Assembly (NCBI GenBank): GCA_963693315.1 | Contig: OY856186.1 | Coordinates: forward strand, 136,840,227-136,904,226 | Length of the DNA: 64,000 bases | Reading direction: 5' to 3' | Origin: Diogma glabrata | Taxonomy: Eukaryota; Arthropoda; Insecta; Diptera; Cylindrotomidae | Program-made: the position numbers and the translations under genes | Notes under the pieces: generated by a model | Told to the model about the DNA's origin: nothing | Database searches by the model: none | What the model saw: only the letters and a program-made list of their open reading frames with translations | Part shown: positions 34,563 through 45,072 of the stretch, one piece after another | How positions within the stretch are numbered: the stretch's first letter is position 1 | Layout: each line of letters begins with the position of its first letter

Positions 34563-35390
34563 TTTTGGTGTGAATGAATTTCGATAAATTTATTTATTTC
34601 TAACAGAAAAATTCGTTTCTCTATAATAAACAATACGTTTTTTATAGAAAATTTAACGTAGATAAATATACTAAACACTCTTTATTTTAGTGAGAAAATA
34701 AATAAAAATCGATTTTAACACTTTATTTGTTTATAACAATAGGAATTTGTTAATAATTTTTACCAGAACCGAAGTTTTGAATTTTAAAAAAATAAGTCGT
34801 CAAACCAAAAATCACGAAAATTTAGATCCGCTCCATTTACACAAAAAAAAAAATAGAAAAATTCTCTAACACGTATTAATATTTTTTTTTACATATATAA
34901 CCCGCAAAAAAATTTTCAGCTAAATCAAAAATGTGCTGGTCAGATTTTGTCCTAATCTGTTCGGTATGAAAAAGAATGACCCATATATGGAATTTTTTGC
35001 CGTCCCGCGATCGATAAATTAATTTATTTCTAAGAGTAAAAATCATTTCTTCAATAATTAAAAATTCGTTTTTTTTTATAGAAAACTAAACGTAGAATAC
35101 GATAATCATACTAAAAACTTATTACGTGGGTGGGACAATGACTAAAAATCGATTTTAGCATTTTATTTGTTTATAATAGTAGGAGTTTGTAAAAACATTT
35201 TTTGACTTTATTTTTATTTTAAAAACAGCATCTTTTAACTTCAAAATAAAATAAAAAGAAGTTTCTATCTTTGATAGAACCGATGTTATGAATTTTTGAA
35301 AATAAGTGGTCATATAATTTTTTACGATATAAACGCCATTTTACGATATAAAACCCATAAAAAAATTTCAGTCAAAAGCCAAACTGCCAA
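34563..35390 (-). repeat. two inverted satellite-like units
   Basis: Minus-strand copies in tandem with a junction at about 34975-35015 (GAATGACCCATATATGGAAT, then TTGCCGTCCCGCG). With 34195-34562 they make a large imperfect palindrome centred near 34565. Confidence 0.7.
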
Positions 35391-35552
35391 ATGCTAACAT
35401 TTTACATTCTAGATGTCTTGCAATAATATCTCGTTGAATTTACGAAGAGACAAATGTAAGGAACTAGCGGATTCGCACATTGGACGAACACACCTAGTAA
35501 TAGCATTCAAGCTTAGTTCTATTCTGATCAAAATTTAAACCTTTAATTTTTA
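35391..35552. other. spacer, no feature
   Basis: No recognised feature between the satellite-like units and the 3' end of the RTE-like element. Confidence 0.35.
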
Positions 35553-36726
35553 CTTCTTCTTCTTCAGGTGCCATTTCCTAGAACGTTGGCGAGTAGAATT
35601 TACAATTTTACTTTATTTGCTGCAGTGCGAAATAATGCTCGACTACTGAGAACATACCACAGTCTTAAATTTTTTAAACATGGTGTCTTGCCGCTTGCAT
35701 CTGCCTTGACGTCGATGACCCTCAATTTTTCCTTGAATTATGCGGTTTAACGATTCATATTTTTCGTTTCACACTACATATCCAAAATACTCCATTTTAC
35801 GCTGTTTTATGATATTGATTACCTCGAGTTATTTCCCCATTTGATCTAAAACTTTAGCATTTGTTTTGCGTTGCTAAGACACATTCTTCTACAAGTTCAC
35901 ATTTCAAATGCCTCAGTTCTTTTACACACGACATCAGTTAATGCTTCCATTCCATACAGAAGAATACTTAACACATTACAATGTAGTAATCTTCCCCGAA
36001 GTGTTAATTTCGGGTCTCCTGATGTCAACACTGTTTTCATTTTCATTAATGCACTTCGTGCTTTTTCTATTCTGCATCTGATTTCTTGACCATTCTCACA
36101 TGATTCATTTAAGTACTATCCTAAATATCTAAAGTGCTGTCCCTTCTCCACAACTCCATTGCCAGCCATCAACGACTGTATACTATAATTGTGGCTGTAT
36201 ACTATAACCGTATTTAACAATATCTGCAGATTTTTCATGCTTGTTGCTATCAATACAGTATCATTAGAATCTGTTACATTGTTGTATACCACTCAAATGA
36301 CTCCATTTACAATTAGCCCAGACTCAATCTGCGCTAATGCATCATTATTAATATGTTCTGAATATAAATCAAGCAATAAAGGTGAAAGTAACCAACCCTG
36401 TTTTATGTCTCTCTATATTTGTATGTTATCTGTTATATCATGTTCTACCCAAACTGCAGCAGTTTGATTCTAATATAAGATTGGGATAATGCGTACATCA
36501 TTTCGTCCAGAGTCAAATCCAACAAAAATTTGTACAGTACTTCGTGTCTTGCCCTGTCAAAAGCTTTCTCATAATCAATGAAACACGTATACAAATTAAC
36601 ATCCATATCCCGGGTCTTGTGAGTTAGAATTTGCATACTGAACATTGCCTCGCGAGTTCCGAAACCGTTTTTGAACGAAACAAACACCAAATTGTGTCTT
36701 ACCCATCTTTTATTCACACTTAGCAT
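35553..36726 (-). pseudogene. RTE-like retrotransposon: RT core to C-terminus
   Basis: Minus-strand reading: FKNGFGTREAMFSMQILTHK, NLYTCFIDYEKAFDRARHE (RT aspartate motif), IKQGWLLSPLLLDLYSE (degraded GVRQGC-x-LSP block), SLMAGNGVVEKGQHFRYLG, LLHCNVLSILLYGMEAL and AFEMSTCRRMCLS. A C-terminal region resembling GKIEGRRRRGRQ follows, and a (GAA)n-like tail at about 35553-35566. Several stops and frameshifts. The (GAA)n tail suits an RTE-group 3' end. By order and strand this is probably the 3' part of one element whose middle is at 38330-38935 and whose endonuclease is at 43900-44420. Confidence 0.75.
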
Positions 36727-37415
36727 TAATTTTTTTATGTATGATCTTCAGAAAGAATTTGAGAACAAAACTCACCCATCATATACTAATGATTCTATGA
36801 TTGCTGATTTTGATCTTGATTTTTTAGATATTCAAAATTGTGCATTTACATGTAAAGAATAATTCTTTACATTTTTATGTAAAGAATTAGTAAACAATAA
36901 TTCTTTATATTTTTTTTTTTCTTTTTTTTTTTTTAATATCTATCATATAGATATTAAAAAAGGTGTTTTAAACTCAAAACTAAAATATTTTATATATAAT
37001 ATCTAGTGCTCCAAAAACCAAAACAACAAAATAATTCTTTACCTAAAAAATGTCTGAAGTGTAAAGTGGTTTAGTTACAACTATTAAATACCAGAGTGTG
37101 TTGAGTGTGATTGCAAGCAAATTGCAGCTGCAAAATATTAAAAAAAAATTGGTTTTAAATATTTCAAAACAAACGTTTTGAGCACTTAACTTTAAAATTT
37201 TGCGTAGCTCGTGACATTGTTTTCATATTTTTTAACAATTTTGATGTTTAGGTTTAATTTCTAAGTAGAGATACAAACCAAAAGTTTATTGTAGGTGGAT
37301 TGGGTTGGTATTAACTTTGAAACATTTAAAAAATGTAATTATTTTGAACTTATGAACTTTGAACTTATTCGGATAAAAAAAATAAACAATATCAATTTGT
37401 TACGTAAACATGTGT
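36727..37415. other. insertion of unknown type, with a poly-T/poly-A tract
   Basis: Interrupts the RTE-like RT. Contains near-palindromic TGTAAAGAATAATTCTTTACA at about 36850-36870 and a long T-run near 36909-36935. No protein or named repeat. Confidence 0.35.
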
Positions 37416-37900
37416 TTTTATTCGCCTACATATTAAAGTGGTACTTTATTACTGTGATTTACGGCCGTAAAGTGTCACTTTTTAACCATATATTTTGTTG
37501 TCATAGCTACGTCCAAAAAAGTAAAAAACATTTGTATTTGTTTAAATTCTATAAAAAATAGAAATTTTTATCAAAGCAACCTTTAAGTTCAAAATCTCAC
37601 AATCCAATTAAAATTATTGTTATTATTTTGTTGTCATAGTTATACAATTATTTTGAAAAAAAATAACAAATATTTTGTCAAAGGTTACTTGTTCAACATA
37701 TTTTCATTTTAAAATTTATGCAAAATTATTACTTGATATAGAATAAACAATTTTTTTAAAACTATTTTGCTAGCGGGGAATAAAAAATAGTATATGACGC
37801 ACAGACGTAAGCTATTTTGGACTTAATGTGGGTGCAAACTCCACATACGTCCAAAATATTTAGCTTTACGTCCTAGCATTATATCATAATGTACTATTAT
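37416..37900 (+). repeat. ~490-bp dispersed repeat ending in an AATAGT hairpin, copy 2
   Basis: Paralogue of 26682-27225, same order of blocks. It lies within the interruption of the RTE-like element, so it arrived after that element did. Confidence 0.7.
37786..37898. repeat. AATAGT...ACTATT hairpin, copy 4
   Basis: AATAGTATATGACGCACAGAC and ATCATAATGTACTATT at the ends. Inner pairing is TTTTGGACTTAATGTGG against CCACATACGTCCAAAAT. Directly after it, ATGCGTCTG complements the CAGACGTAAG/GACGCACAGA near the left end. Confidence 0.65.
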
Positions 37901-38329
37901 GCGTCTGTGTTTGTACGATTTACAGAAAAGTAGTTTCTTTTCAGTTTCAGTTGCGTCATATATAATGGTTTTTATTAATTTAAAACTGAACCGTTTGGAA
38001 TTTTGGTTAAAAAATAGATCTTTTACCCGTATATGGAGTGTGATTTGATAAACGAATTAATCACAATAGTTTAAATCTACCAATAAATGAATATTTTTAT
38101 TTTTATTTTTTATTAAATAAGCTGATATCTAGTAAACAGACATATTGATACATCTTATTTACATTCTTTACATAGATTTTAGGATGTGTAAAAACTTAAT
38201 AATTTGCATTATAAAAATTACGTCAATTACTTTTTGTAAATAATTTGCTCAGTTGGTAATTGTTTTGAACATGGATTTTAACCAATCCAAAGGCATAGTT
38301 CCTGTTTTATAAATTTTAAGTTAAATAAA
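37899..38329. other. intronic or insertion sequence, no feature
   Basis: No gene or repeat recognised. Confidence 0.35.
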
Positions 38330-38935
38330 TCAAGTAAAGCAGATATATAACTTCTTCTTTCTCTAATAATTTTGGCATTTCACCAGGAATTTGATCTGGT
38401 CCAGCAGTTTTACTATTTTTTAAATGCCTTATGGCACATTCCAATTCGCCTTTTGTGATATCTGAACCCTTCTCTATTTGTTTGTGTGGAATTTCAGTTC
38501 TTACATAATTTGAAATTCAACTTTCACATATATTTTTCATTCCTTTAACATAGTTAACTTTTACCATTTTTGTCACACATATAGCTAATATGACCGCTTT
38601 TGTACATACTTGTAGCTGTTTAGCCTTTCTATATCATTACATTCATTTGTTAGTCATTGTCATTTTGCTTATTTATATGTGTCCGTATTGTTTCTAGGTA
38701 CTTTTTGGTATTGGAACTCTTATAAGCACGACGTTGATCCATATTTTCCAATATCCAGATCCAATCCAATATTTTATCTCCCGGGATTCGCTTTGCTACA
38801 GGTGACGGTTTTAAATTTTCTTGCGCAGTTGATGTTATTGCATTTTTAATTGCGTCCCTCAGAGTCTGAAAATCTCTGAAAGCAAGTTCGTCATTAAATT
38901 CATTTTGCATCGTATTCCTGACACCTAAATTAAAA
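38330..38935 (-). pseudogene. RTE-like retrotransposon: linker and first RT block
   Basis: Minus strand: NEFNDELAFRDFQTLRDAIK, NLKPSPVAKRIP, then YKSSNTKKYLETIRTHINK (basic linker between endonuclease and RT). After frame changes, CAIRHLKNSKTAGPDQIPGE follows, the first conserved RT block (K-x-x-K-A-x-GPD-x-IP-x-E). This fits between the endonuclease at 43900-44420 and the RT core at 36726. Confidence 0.65.
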
Positions 38936-40212
38936 TTTTTTTAACATCAATATGAAATTATGATATTGTTTTTCACGCTCCGTAAGTTTTAAATTCGGTG
39001 TGAAGAACAGTTCCTCGCCGTACACCCTGGATTACTAAATCTTTTCAAATTTTTTATAGTCAAACGTTTCATTGCGAATTCTTGGCTGTGATACAAACAA
39101 ATGAACATGAACCAAAACCAAAGTCACAAGAACAACGGTACTTCTCACCACAATAAGCTAAAAATTATTGGACCTTCAGTTCGTATTTTGCAATTAAACA
39201 TTGAGGCATTAGTAAGTCAAAAACTGAGCACTTAGAATGTTAAAAGATTTCGACATCGATGTTGTGATTCTTTAGGAAACACATGCTGCAGATGAAGCGT
39301 AACTTTCCTGTAGAGGAAACATTGTTGGCTTTAAATAAATCAGGGTTATTTAACATCAAACATATGGATCTTTCACGCCCCCAAATACTGCGTGGTCCAC
39401 TGGTACTTTACCATTATTTCACAACCCAGCAATATACGCTGGTTATTTCAATAGTCATCACAGTCAACGATCCTACTCAAACAACAATCAAAATGGCATA
39501 CAACTGACTGACTGGGCCGATGTTAACAACATGTTCCTGGTATATGGTGCAAACATTATTAAAACCTTTAGATCTACTAGATGGTGAAGTGATTCATGCC
39601 TCGATGCGTACTATCTTGCGCCATCATGTCCACTCACCTACAAGTGTGTTAAATCATATCGCTCCACCTGCACTTAGACGTTCGCATGCGCTCATGCCGG
39701 AAGATAAAATGGAAACTAAAAACATCACGTTACCGTTCCATGAATATTACGGTGACAATACTCTGTCGACTGAAGGTAAGAAGGCCTTCTCACAAAACTG
39801 CCAGCAACGTGCTGGCATCCAATTTTAATATATTTTATGTGTGGGTTACCTCCTGGAATCATTACATCTCCTAGAATAACACCTGGGCTTACTATTATTA
39901 ACTCGGCTTTTACTCAACCCGGTTTCGATCTACCATGTCATACCTGAAATAAACTTAACCGAATAAGAACAAATCATGGTCGTTATGCTGCCTCCTTCTT
40001 CAAGTGAGACATCCCGAGTTGAAATTTAATTATTCTTTAAACCCTAGAGATTCTACTATTTAGAATTCAGAGTATTTTAACATCAATTAGTTTCAATAGG
40101 AAAATAACATCTGCATAACACCTTCCAAGGCGAGTTACCGAAAAAATCCCGTTTGAGTTGTTAAAAATAAATTTTTGTAACTAAATTGCAAAATCTACGC
40201 TTTTTCGTGCGT

Positions 40213-40418
40213 CATTTTAGTGACGATGTTTAGCGATGTATAGCCGAGTGTGTTAAAACACTAGTCTATACATTGTTAGGGTCGACGGTTCGAATCCAGT
40301 CAAATCCAATATATGGATTTACTGAATTAGAATTACAGAACCGAGAAGTATTGATATAATATATATCCTTCAAAGGACAATAAATCCACTGGATGTACTT
40401 CTTTAAAAAAAAAAAAAT
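40213..40418 (+). mobile_element. tRNA-derived SINE, family 2
   Basis: tRNA-like head with A-box-like TAGCCGAGTGTGTTA at about 40241 and a good B box GGTTCGAATCC near 40288. A ~120-bp body follows (AACCGAGAAGTATTGATATA, TCCTTCAAAGGACAATAAAT) and a 13-base A tail ending at about 40417. A box, B box, body and poly(A) in that order is the standard SINE plan. Confidence 0.75.
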
Positions 40419-40427
40419 TAAATGAGC

Positions 40428-40655
40428 TTTATTTAAGCATTAATCTAGTACATTGGTCAGATTCATTAAAGTACTAATTGTAGTTGTTTAATAATTTAAT
40501 AAAGCATTAATAATAATGGTTTAATGATTCATTAGAATATAAGTACTTTAATGAATCATTAAACCATTATTATTAATGATTTAATGAATTATTAAACAAC
40601 TACAATTAGTACTTTAATGAATCTGACCAATGTACTAGATTAATGCTTAAATAAA
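40428..40655. mobile_element. 228-bp foldback MITE
   Basis: Nearly perfect inverted repeat with ~105-bp arms. TTTATTTAAGCATTAATCTA... on the left pairs with ...TAGATTAATGCTTAAATAAA on the right, and the arms meet round GAATATAAGTACTT at about 40537-40550. High arm identity points to recent origin. It has landed inside the recombinase-like frame that ends at 40657. Confidence 0.85.
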
Positions 40656-40969
40656 ACTATCAAATTCGTGAATGATTTCATATCCACGCTGGCGTTCAAA
40701 TAAACCATAGTTCTTAGATTAGAGTACTCGCACCACAATGTTGAAGGTTTCATGGATCCTAGTTTTCTTACAAAATAGGCCAGCATGACCGTTTCATTGA
40801 TTGTTGTAGTTTTTGATTCTTTGAACCACTCATCAAAATTTTTGTGTGAAGTTTCGTACGCCAATTTCGATTTTTCCGGTACGATTGTAGAAATAGCTTC
40901 ATTGGCTGCTGCTTCTATATCTGACGATACAAAATCATCATCACTTGAACTTATCTTGATATTTTTCAC
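40640..40969 (-). pseudogene. Crypton-like tyrosine recombinase, N-terminal fragment
   Basis: Minus-strand frame of 109 codons from ATG at 40969. An acidic head (KISSSDDDFVSSDIEAAANE), then VPEKSKLAYETSHKNFDEWF, NETVMLAYFVRKLG, MKPSTLWCEYSNLRTM and DMKSFTNLIVLF. This pattern (Y-x-x-x-x-x-F-x-x-W ... E-x-x-x-LAYF ... KPSTLW-x-x-YS-x-L) is the SAM-like DNA-binding N-terminal region of Crypton/KIAA1958-type recombinases common in insect genomes. The catalytic domain with R-H-R-Y is absent: the frame is cut by the foldback MITE at 40655. Its place inside a TIR transposon means either a nested Crypton or gene capture. Confidence 0.6.
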
Positions 40970-41505
40970 AATTGGCAGTATGAAAACTAAAAGAAAGCCA
41001 AGGCTACTTACTCCTTATAAAATCCTTATAATTTGTTTAATTGGTTTTTTTTATAAAAGTTTAATATTGCAGCTTCGTTACAAAAAATCTTGTATGAAAC
41101 ACGTTGCTAAATTAGTTGTTTTAATTGTTTTAAGCAACTTGTTTCATGAACAGCTATTAAAATATCCTCCTGTAGCTAAATAAACTAAAAAACTTTTAGG
41201 TCCTACTAATTCTACTATATATATATTCTATCTATTTTGTAGATATAATATTTAGGTTCTAATAAGTATTTGATACTTATTAGTCATATGGATGCAGTTA
41301 TGCATTAACGTGTCAACCCACAAAAATAAAAATTTGGAGATATTAATATGATATAATTCTTGAATCCTTAAAAACTATTTTTAAAATATTTAAAATGGTT
41401 TTGATTTTTTTGCTCCTAAAATTTAAGTTATTATTAACACACCCATTATCCGTCAAAAAATTTTTGCCATAAAAACTCAAATTCTCCAACTTTCAACAGC
41501 ACACT

Positions 41506-42943
41506 TAGGGCTTGTAAACCGGATAAAACCGAAACCGGTTACCCGGGTTTTTTGTTCACTTTTACAAAACCGTCAAAAACCGGGTTTGCCGTCATTTTAT
41601 TGTTTATTCTAGAAAGTAAATTTAGGTTTTCGTATTCTGGATGCAATAGAATATAGATTTATTAATTAAAAATCGTATAGAAATGGATGAAATTTCTGCA
41701 TAGAAATATTATTAACTTACAGTATAGTTGTTAACATCGAATACGTTACCCAAATATAATGTGGAATACTTTAAAGCCTTCACTTGCACCCTTACCGTTC
41801 GTAAGGATTATATAAAATTCTTAAGTATAAACCTTTCAATTAAGTATTGGAACATAACATTCTTATCAACGATCTGAACTTTTCTTTTCTCTGTCTTCCA
41901 CTTCTGGGGTACTAGATTTTTCCATAACTTAATTATCTTATTTTCAATAGAATGTAAGGCTGAGTTAAGTGTTTGTTTTCTTAATTTTCAATGAAGGAAT
42001 AAATATTTGATTTTAAACTTATGGTAACATTCAAGGTTAATCAAATTTCACGTTAAGAAACTGTTTTAATCAATTCCAATGAAGTATGCAAACAAATATT
42101 GTGTGCAACTCGTTAGAAAACAGACATTTCCGTACTTAGGGGCCGGTTCATTTCAAATCATCACACCTCATACGGCAAAATTTTTCTTTCCTAAACGCAA
42201 TTACACAATAACTTTCTTCTGCTTTTCATGCAGAAATTAAATATTATCAATATTAACTTAATATTATCAATATTATCTTTTTTATTATCTTATAATAATT
42301 TATTGTTTATCGACAATTTTTAAAAATTGTTAATTTTTTTTAGAACTATATCTCTTACTCCTAAATCAAAATAAACATTTTAGAGAGCATTCACGAAGGT
42401 GAACTCGAACCAATGACATCCGCATCTGGTTCTTTATTACAACAGCTACAACAGTTAATTTCTGAAGTATTGCATGGTTCTAACGAAAGTGCAAACCATA
42501 ACAATTTTGAGTGGTACATCCAAAAAGAAATGAAAATGTTTTGCGTTACAAAGGAAAAATCGATAAAAATCAACAACTTATCCAATGCTCTGGCATCAAT
42601 TCAACCCACTTCAGACAGTGGGAGAGTCTTTTCGATCGCAGGTAATTTCTGTACTTTGCGTTCATCTTTGAAATTTGACCTGTTGGACGCATTAATTTTT
42701 CTTAAATATTATTTTATTAAAAAAAAAAGAATTATAAGTTAAGTTTCGTTTCTATTTTTTGTTTGCATACTATATAATGAATTTTAACATGTTATTTTCA
42801 ATTTTTTTATAATATATTTAAAGTTTTACTCAACATAGCTTTTTAAATAACCAAAAAACCGGTTAAAACCCGGTTACCCGGTTTTTATTTTATAAAAAAC
42901 CGAAACCCGGATTTTTAAATTAACCGGGTTTTTACATGCCCTA
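41506..42943 (+). mobile_element. hAT transposon, 1.44 kb, internally deleted, with perfect 8-bp TSD
   Basis: TIRs TAGGGCTTGTAAACCGG (left) and TAGGGCATGTAAAAACCCGG (right, inward) are flanked by AGCACACT at 41498-41505 and 42944-42951. An 8-bp TSD is the hAT signature. Subterminal CCGGTTACCCGG-type repeats lie near both ends. The only coding remnant is the C-terminal dimerisation part at about 42413-42720 (SNALASIQPTSDSGRVFSIAG, then LDALIFLKYYF), matching the hAT motif S-x-R-x-FS-x-AG...L...L-x-x-N/YF. The catalytic DDE core is missing. Confidence 0.9.
42413..42742 (+). pseudogene. hAT transposase C-terminal dimerisation remnant
   Basis: 109-codon frame. The first ~60 residues are a glutamine- and asparagine-rich linker (LLQQLQQLISEVLHGSNESA). 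The second half holds SDSGRVFSIAGNF and LRSSLKFDLLDALIFLKYYF, the conserved end of hAT transposases. The ATG of this frame is not the native start. Only the tail of a ~600-700-residue enzyme remains. Confidence 0.75.
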
Positions 42944-43899
42944 AGCACACTACAGATGACCACACGTTAATTATATATCAGACATAACAAATATATATAC
43001 CACACATAAAAAATATATAAAATTATATTTTAAAACTATTTTGAAAGAAATATCAAAGAAAATAGTTGAATTTTCAAACGCAATTTACTCGAAACGACAT
43101 TTGTTGGGTTAACACGTTATTGCATAACTACACTCATATAATGTTGTAATATTAAATGTTTACTTAATCATATCTGCTCCAAATGATGTCTACTTTACAA
43201 CTGATTTTACTATTTTTTTAATGATCGGAATCGATCGGAATCGTAAATAGTTTTTGAAGATTCAAATGATATGTTAATTTTGTACGTTGAGAGGGTTGAT
43301 AGGACTTATCAAGTTTTTAGAATATGATATGTACTTAGTAAGGTGTTTATTTAGGTGTAAAGTAGTATTTTAAGAAGCAACAGTCTGAAAATAGTATTTT
43401 GAGATTCTCATTAGATGTTAATTAGTATTTTTATAGAATTTGTGGGAGTTAATAAGTTTACCGAGAGTAAACTATTTAAATGCAACTAAGGATGAAGGGA
43501 AGTAAACTAGCTTCATTTGAGAATGTCTACTACTTAAATCGTAGTTAAAGTTCGACTTGGGATGTCAGAGCCCCTTCAATGTGGGTGCGTAGCTCCACAA
43601 CAAACCATATAACACATTGCAACTATGTGTCCCATTAGACTATACAGTGGTGACATCTCAGACATTCATTTGGCCACTCCCGATGTAGTAGCATGGATAG
43701 ACTCACTCGATGTGAATATATAATGCCAAATGTTTAAAATTTAAATATTTCACTTTTTCTCAAAACTTTAAAAGACGAACACTCAAATCAATTGTAAGCT
43801 CATTTTAATGAGTATACATGTTTTGTGTTTAAGTTTTATTAATTTTAATTTGTTATGTTCATGTGTCACAAAAACCATACGCTAAATAAATTGTTTTGT

Positions 43900-44420
43900 T
43901 ATATAATCCATCATACATGATATCCATCAGCGTTCGAAGTCCATGTATATAATCTTCTTGGATGTAAGTTATAAAAAGTACTCATTTACTCCTGGCAACA
44001 CTGTACAAATCTATCACACCTTTTATTAGATGCACCCAAACCAAAGCCTCCAACTACATCTCAACATCCAATTTTTGTATTAAAATCGCCAATTACAATT
44101 GTTATATTAGGAGCCTTACAAAATTTCATTATTGTAGCCACATCTGCATAAAATTGTTCAATATCGTCATCTGATGGATTTATAGTAGGTTTGAACAATG
44201 TTTAACTCGAAAAGTCATGTGTCTAATTGCAACACTGCCACACGATCTGATATTGGCAATAGGCTTTTGACGACTTTCATTACTTTTGGATTAACAATAA
44301 AGACCACTCCATTCCGGTGTCGTTTGTCATCATTTCCAGAATAATAAACAACATATTCATCTACACTTTCCTATACCACTGCACCTCATTTCACTGGTAT
44401 CACTGACAAGCAATAGAGGC
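43900..44420 (-). pseudogene. RTE-like retrotransposon: endonuclease domain
   Basis: Minus strand with several breaks: VDEYVVYYSGNDDKRHRNGV, VVFIVNPKVMKVVKSLLPIS, DRVAVLQLDT, ITIVIGDFNTKIGC, DVVGGFGLGASNKRCDRFVQ, LHPRRLYTWTSNADG. The GDFN and FGLG-x-x-N-x-RG/C-x-R boxes are those of the endonuclease in RTE-like elements often annotated as craniofacial development protein 2-like. It is cut at about 43895 by the 3' end of the plus-strand non-LTR copy. Confidence 0.7.
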
Positions 44421-44930
44421 ATATTTAATGTTATTTTTTTCTTTTATAATATTGTTCCTATTCTTTTAAACTTGAGCTGGAGATTCTTAGCACCCCTCAC
44501 ACATTTAAGTGTTGCTGGTACTCGAAGCGTTTGTAATTTCTGTCGGTTATATTTGAAGCAGTTTTTTTTTCTTGGACACTTCTAATCGTCCTGCGGAATT
44601 AATGAGGCAGTTTTCCGTTACTCGGGAATGTTGAATGTTGCTCATGGATGTAGGATAATAAATCGAATTTTGAGTAACATGATATACTATATCATATAGC
44701 TTATATCCTATATCACAAGTTTTTACACTAGTTGTATAAATAAAAGCTCTACAGAACAACCCAATTTTTAAATGTTATCTATAATATAATACAGTTTTAG
44801 TTTTTAGTAATATATTTTGTAAATTCTGTTTTCCTTGTTTTACGGTAATTAAATCACCCAGGTAAGAATGCCATAATTAAATTATTATGTACTGTACTGT
44901 AATGAAATACTTACCTTGTGTTTGTCATAT
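44421..44930. other. intronic sequence, possible RTE-like 5' flank
   Basis: The 5' end of the RTE-like element may extend to about 44530. Otherwise no feature; two splice-like CAG|GTAAG motifs occur by chance or unknown cause near 44861 (+) and 44913 (-). Confidence 0.3.
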
Positions 44931-45072
44931 AATAGTATATTATGCAACGACCATGTAATGATGGTTATTAATACACGAGCATTAACCGGGATACGAAACG
45001 AGTGGAAGGCGAGTTTCGTATGGTTTATGCGAGTGTATTAATAACCATTACATGAGAGTTGCATTCGCTATT
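44931..45072. repeat. AATAGT...GCTATT hairpin, copy 5
   Basis: Well-paired 142-bp inverted repeat. Outer arms AATAGTATATTATGCAACG / GTTGCATTCGCTATT, middle CATGTAATGATGGTTATTAA / TTAATAACCATTACATG, inner ATACGAAACGAG / CGAGTTTCGTAT. Three stacked stems; the innermost is the most G+C rich. Confidence 0.75.

Larger units (their letters stand above)
40013..43561. mobile_element. 3.5-kb TIR transposon nested in the non-LTR copy
   Basis: Ends are inverted repeats CCCGAGTTGAAATTTAA (left) and CCCAAGTCGAACTTTAA (right, read inward). Deleting 40013-43561 plus one AT restores the retrotransposon reading across the junction (AAGTGAGACAT joined to GTCAGAGCCC), as judged against the intact copy at 3580-3595. 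This fixes the boundaries and suggests a 2-bp AT target duplication. It contains a SINE (40213), a foldback MITE (40428), a recombinase fragment (40640) and a hAT (41506). No transposase of its own was recognised. AT duplications are reported for ISL2EU-type elements, but I see no matching protein, so the superfamily stays open. Confidence 0.65.
39110..43890 (+). mobile_element. non-LTR retrotransposon copy, internally deleted and split by a nested transposon
   Basis: Same family as 3228-4428. 39160-39540 is the endonuclease N-terminus with frameshifts (LQLNIEAL, then DFDIDVVIL, NSHHSQRSYSNNNQNG, LTDWADVNNMFLVYGAN). It then jumps at about 39560 to the C-terminal region: HASMRTILRH, NHIAPPALRRSHALM, TLPFHEYYGD, TQPGFDLPCHTW, LNRIRTNHGRYAASFFK at about 40008. 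The rest of the ORF (PLQCGCVAPQQT, ISDIHLATPDVVAWIDSLDV) and the 3' UTR ending ATACGCTAAATAAA resume at 43562-43890, beyond the 3.5-kb TIR element. The EN-to-C-terminus jump is an internal deletion of roughly 2 kb or more of coding sequence. Confidence 0.75.

Noticed and set aside
39520..39874. Two overlapping plus-strand frames as separate genes
   Set aside because: Both are frames of the same decayed non-LTR C-terminal region, which matches the minus-strand copy at 3418-4449 once a frameshift is allowed.
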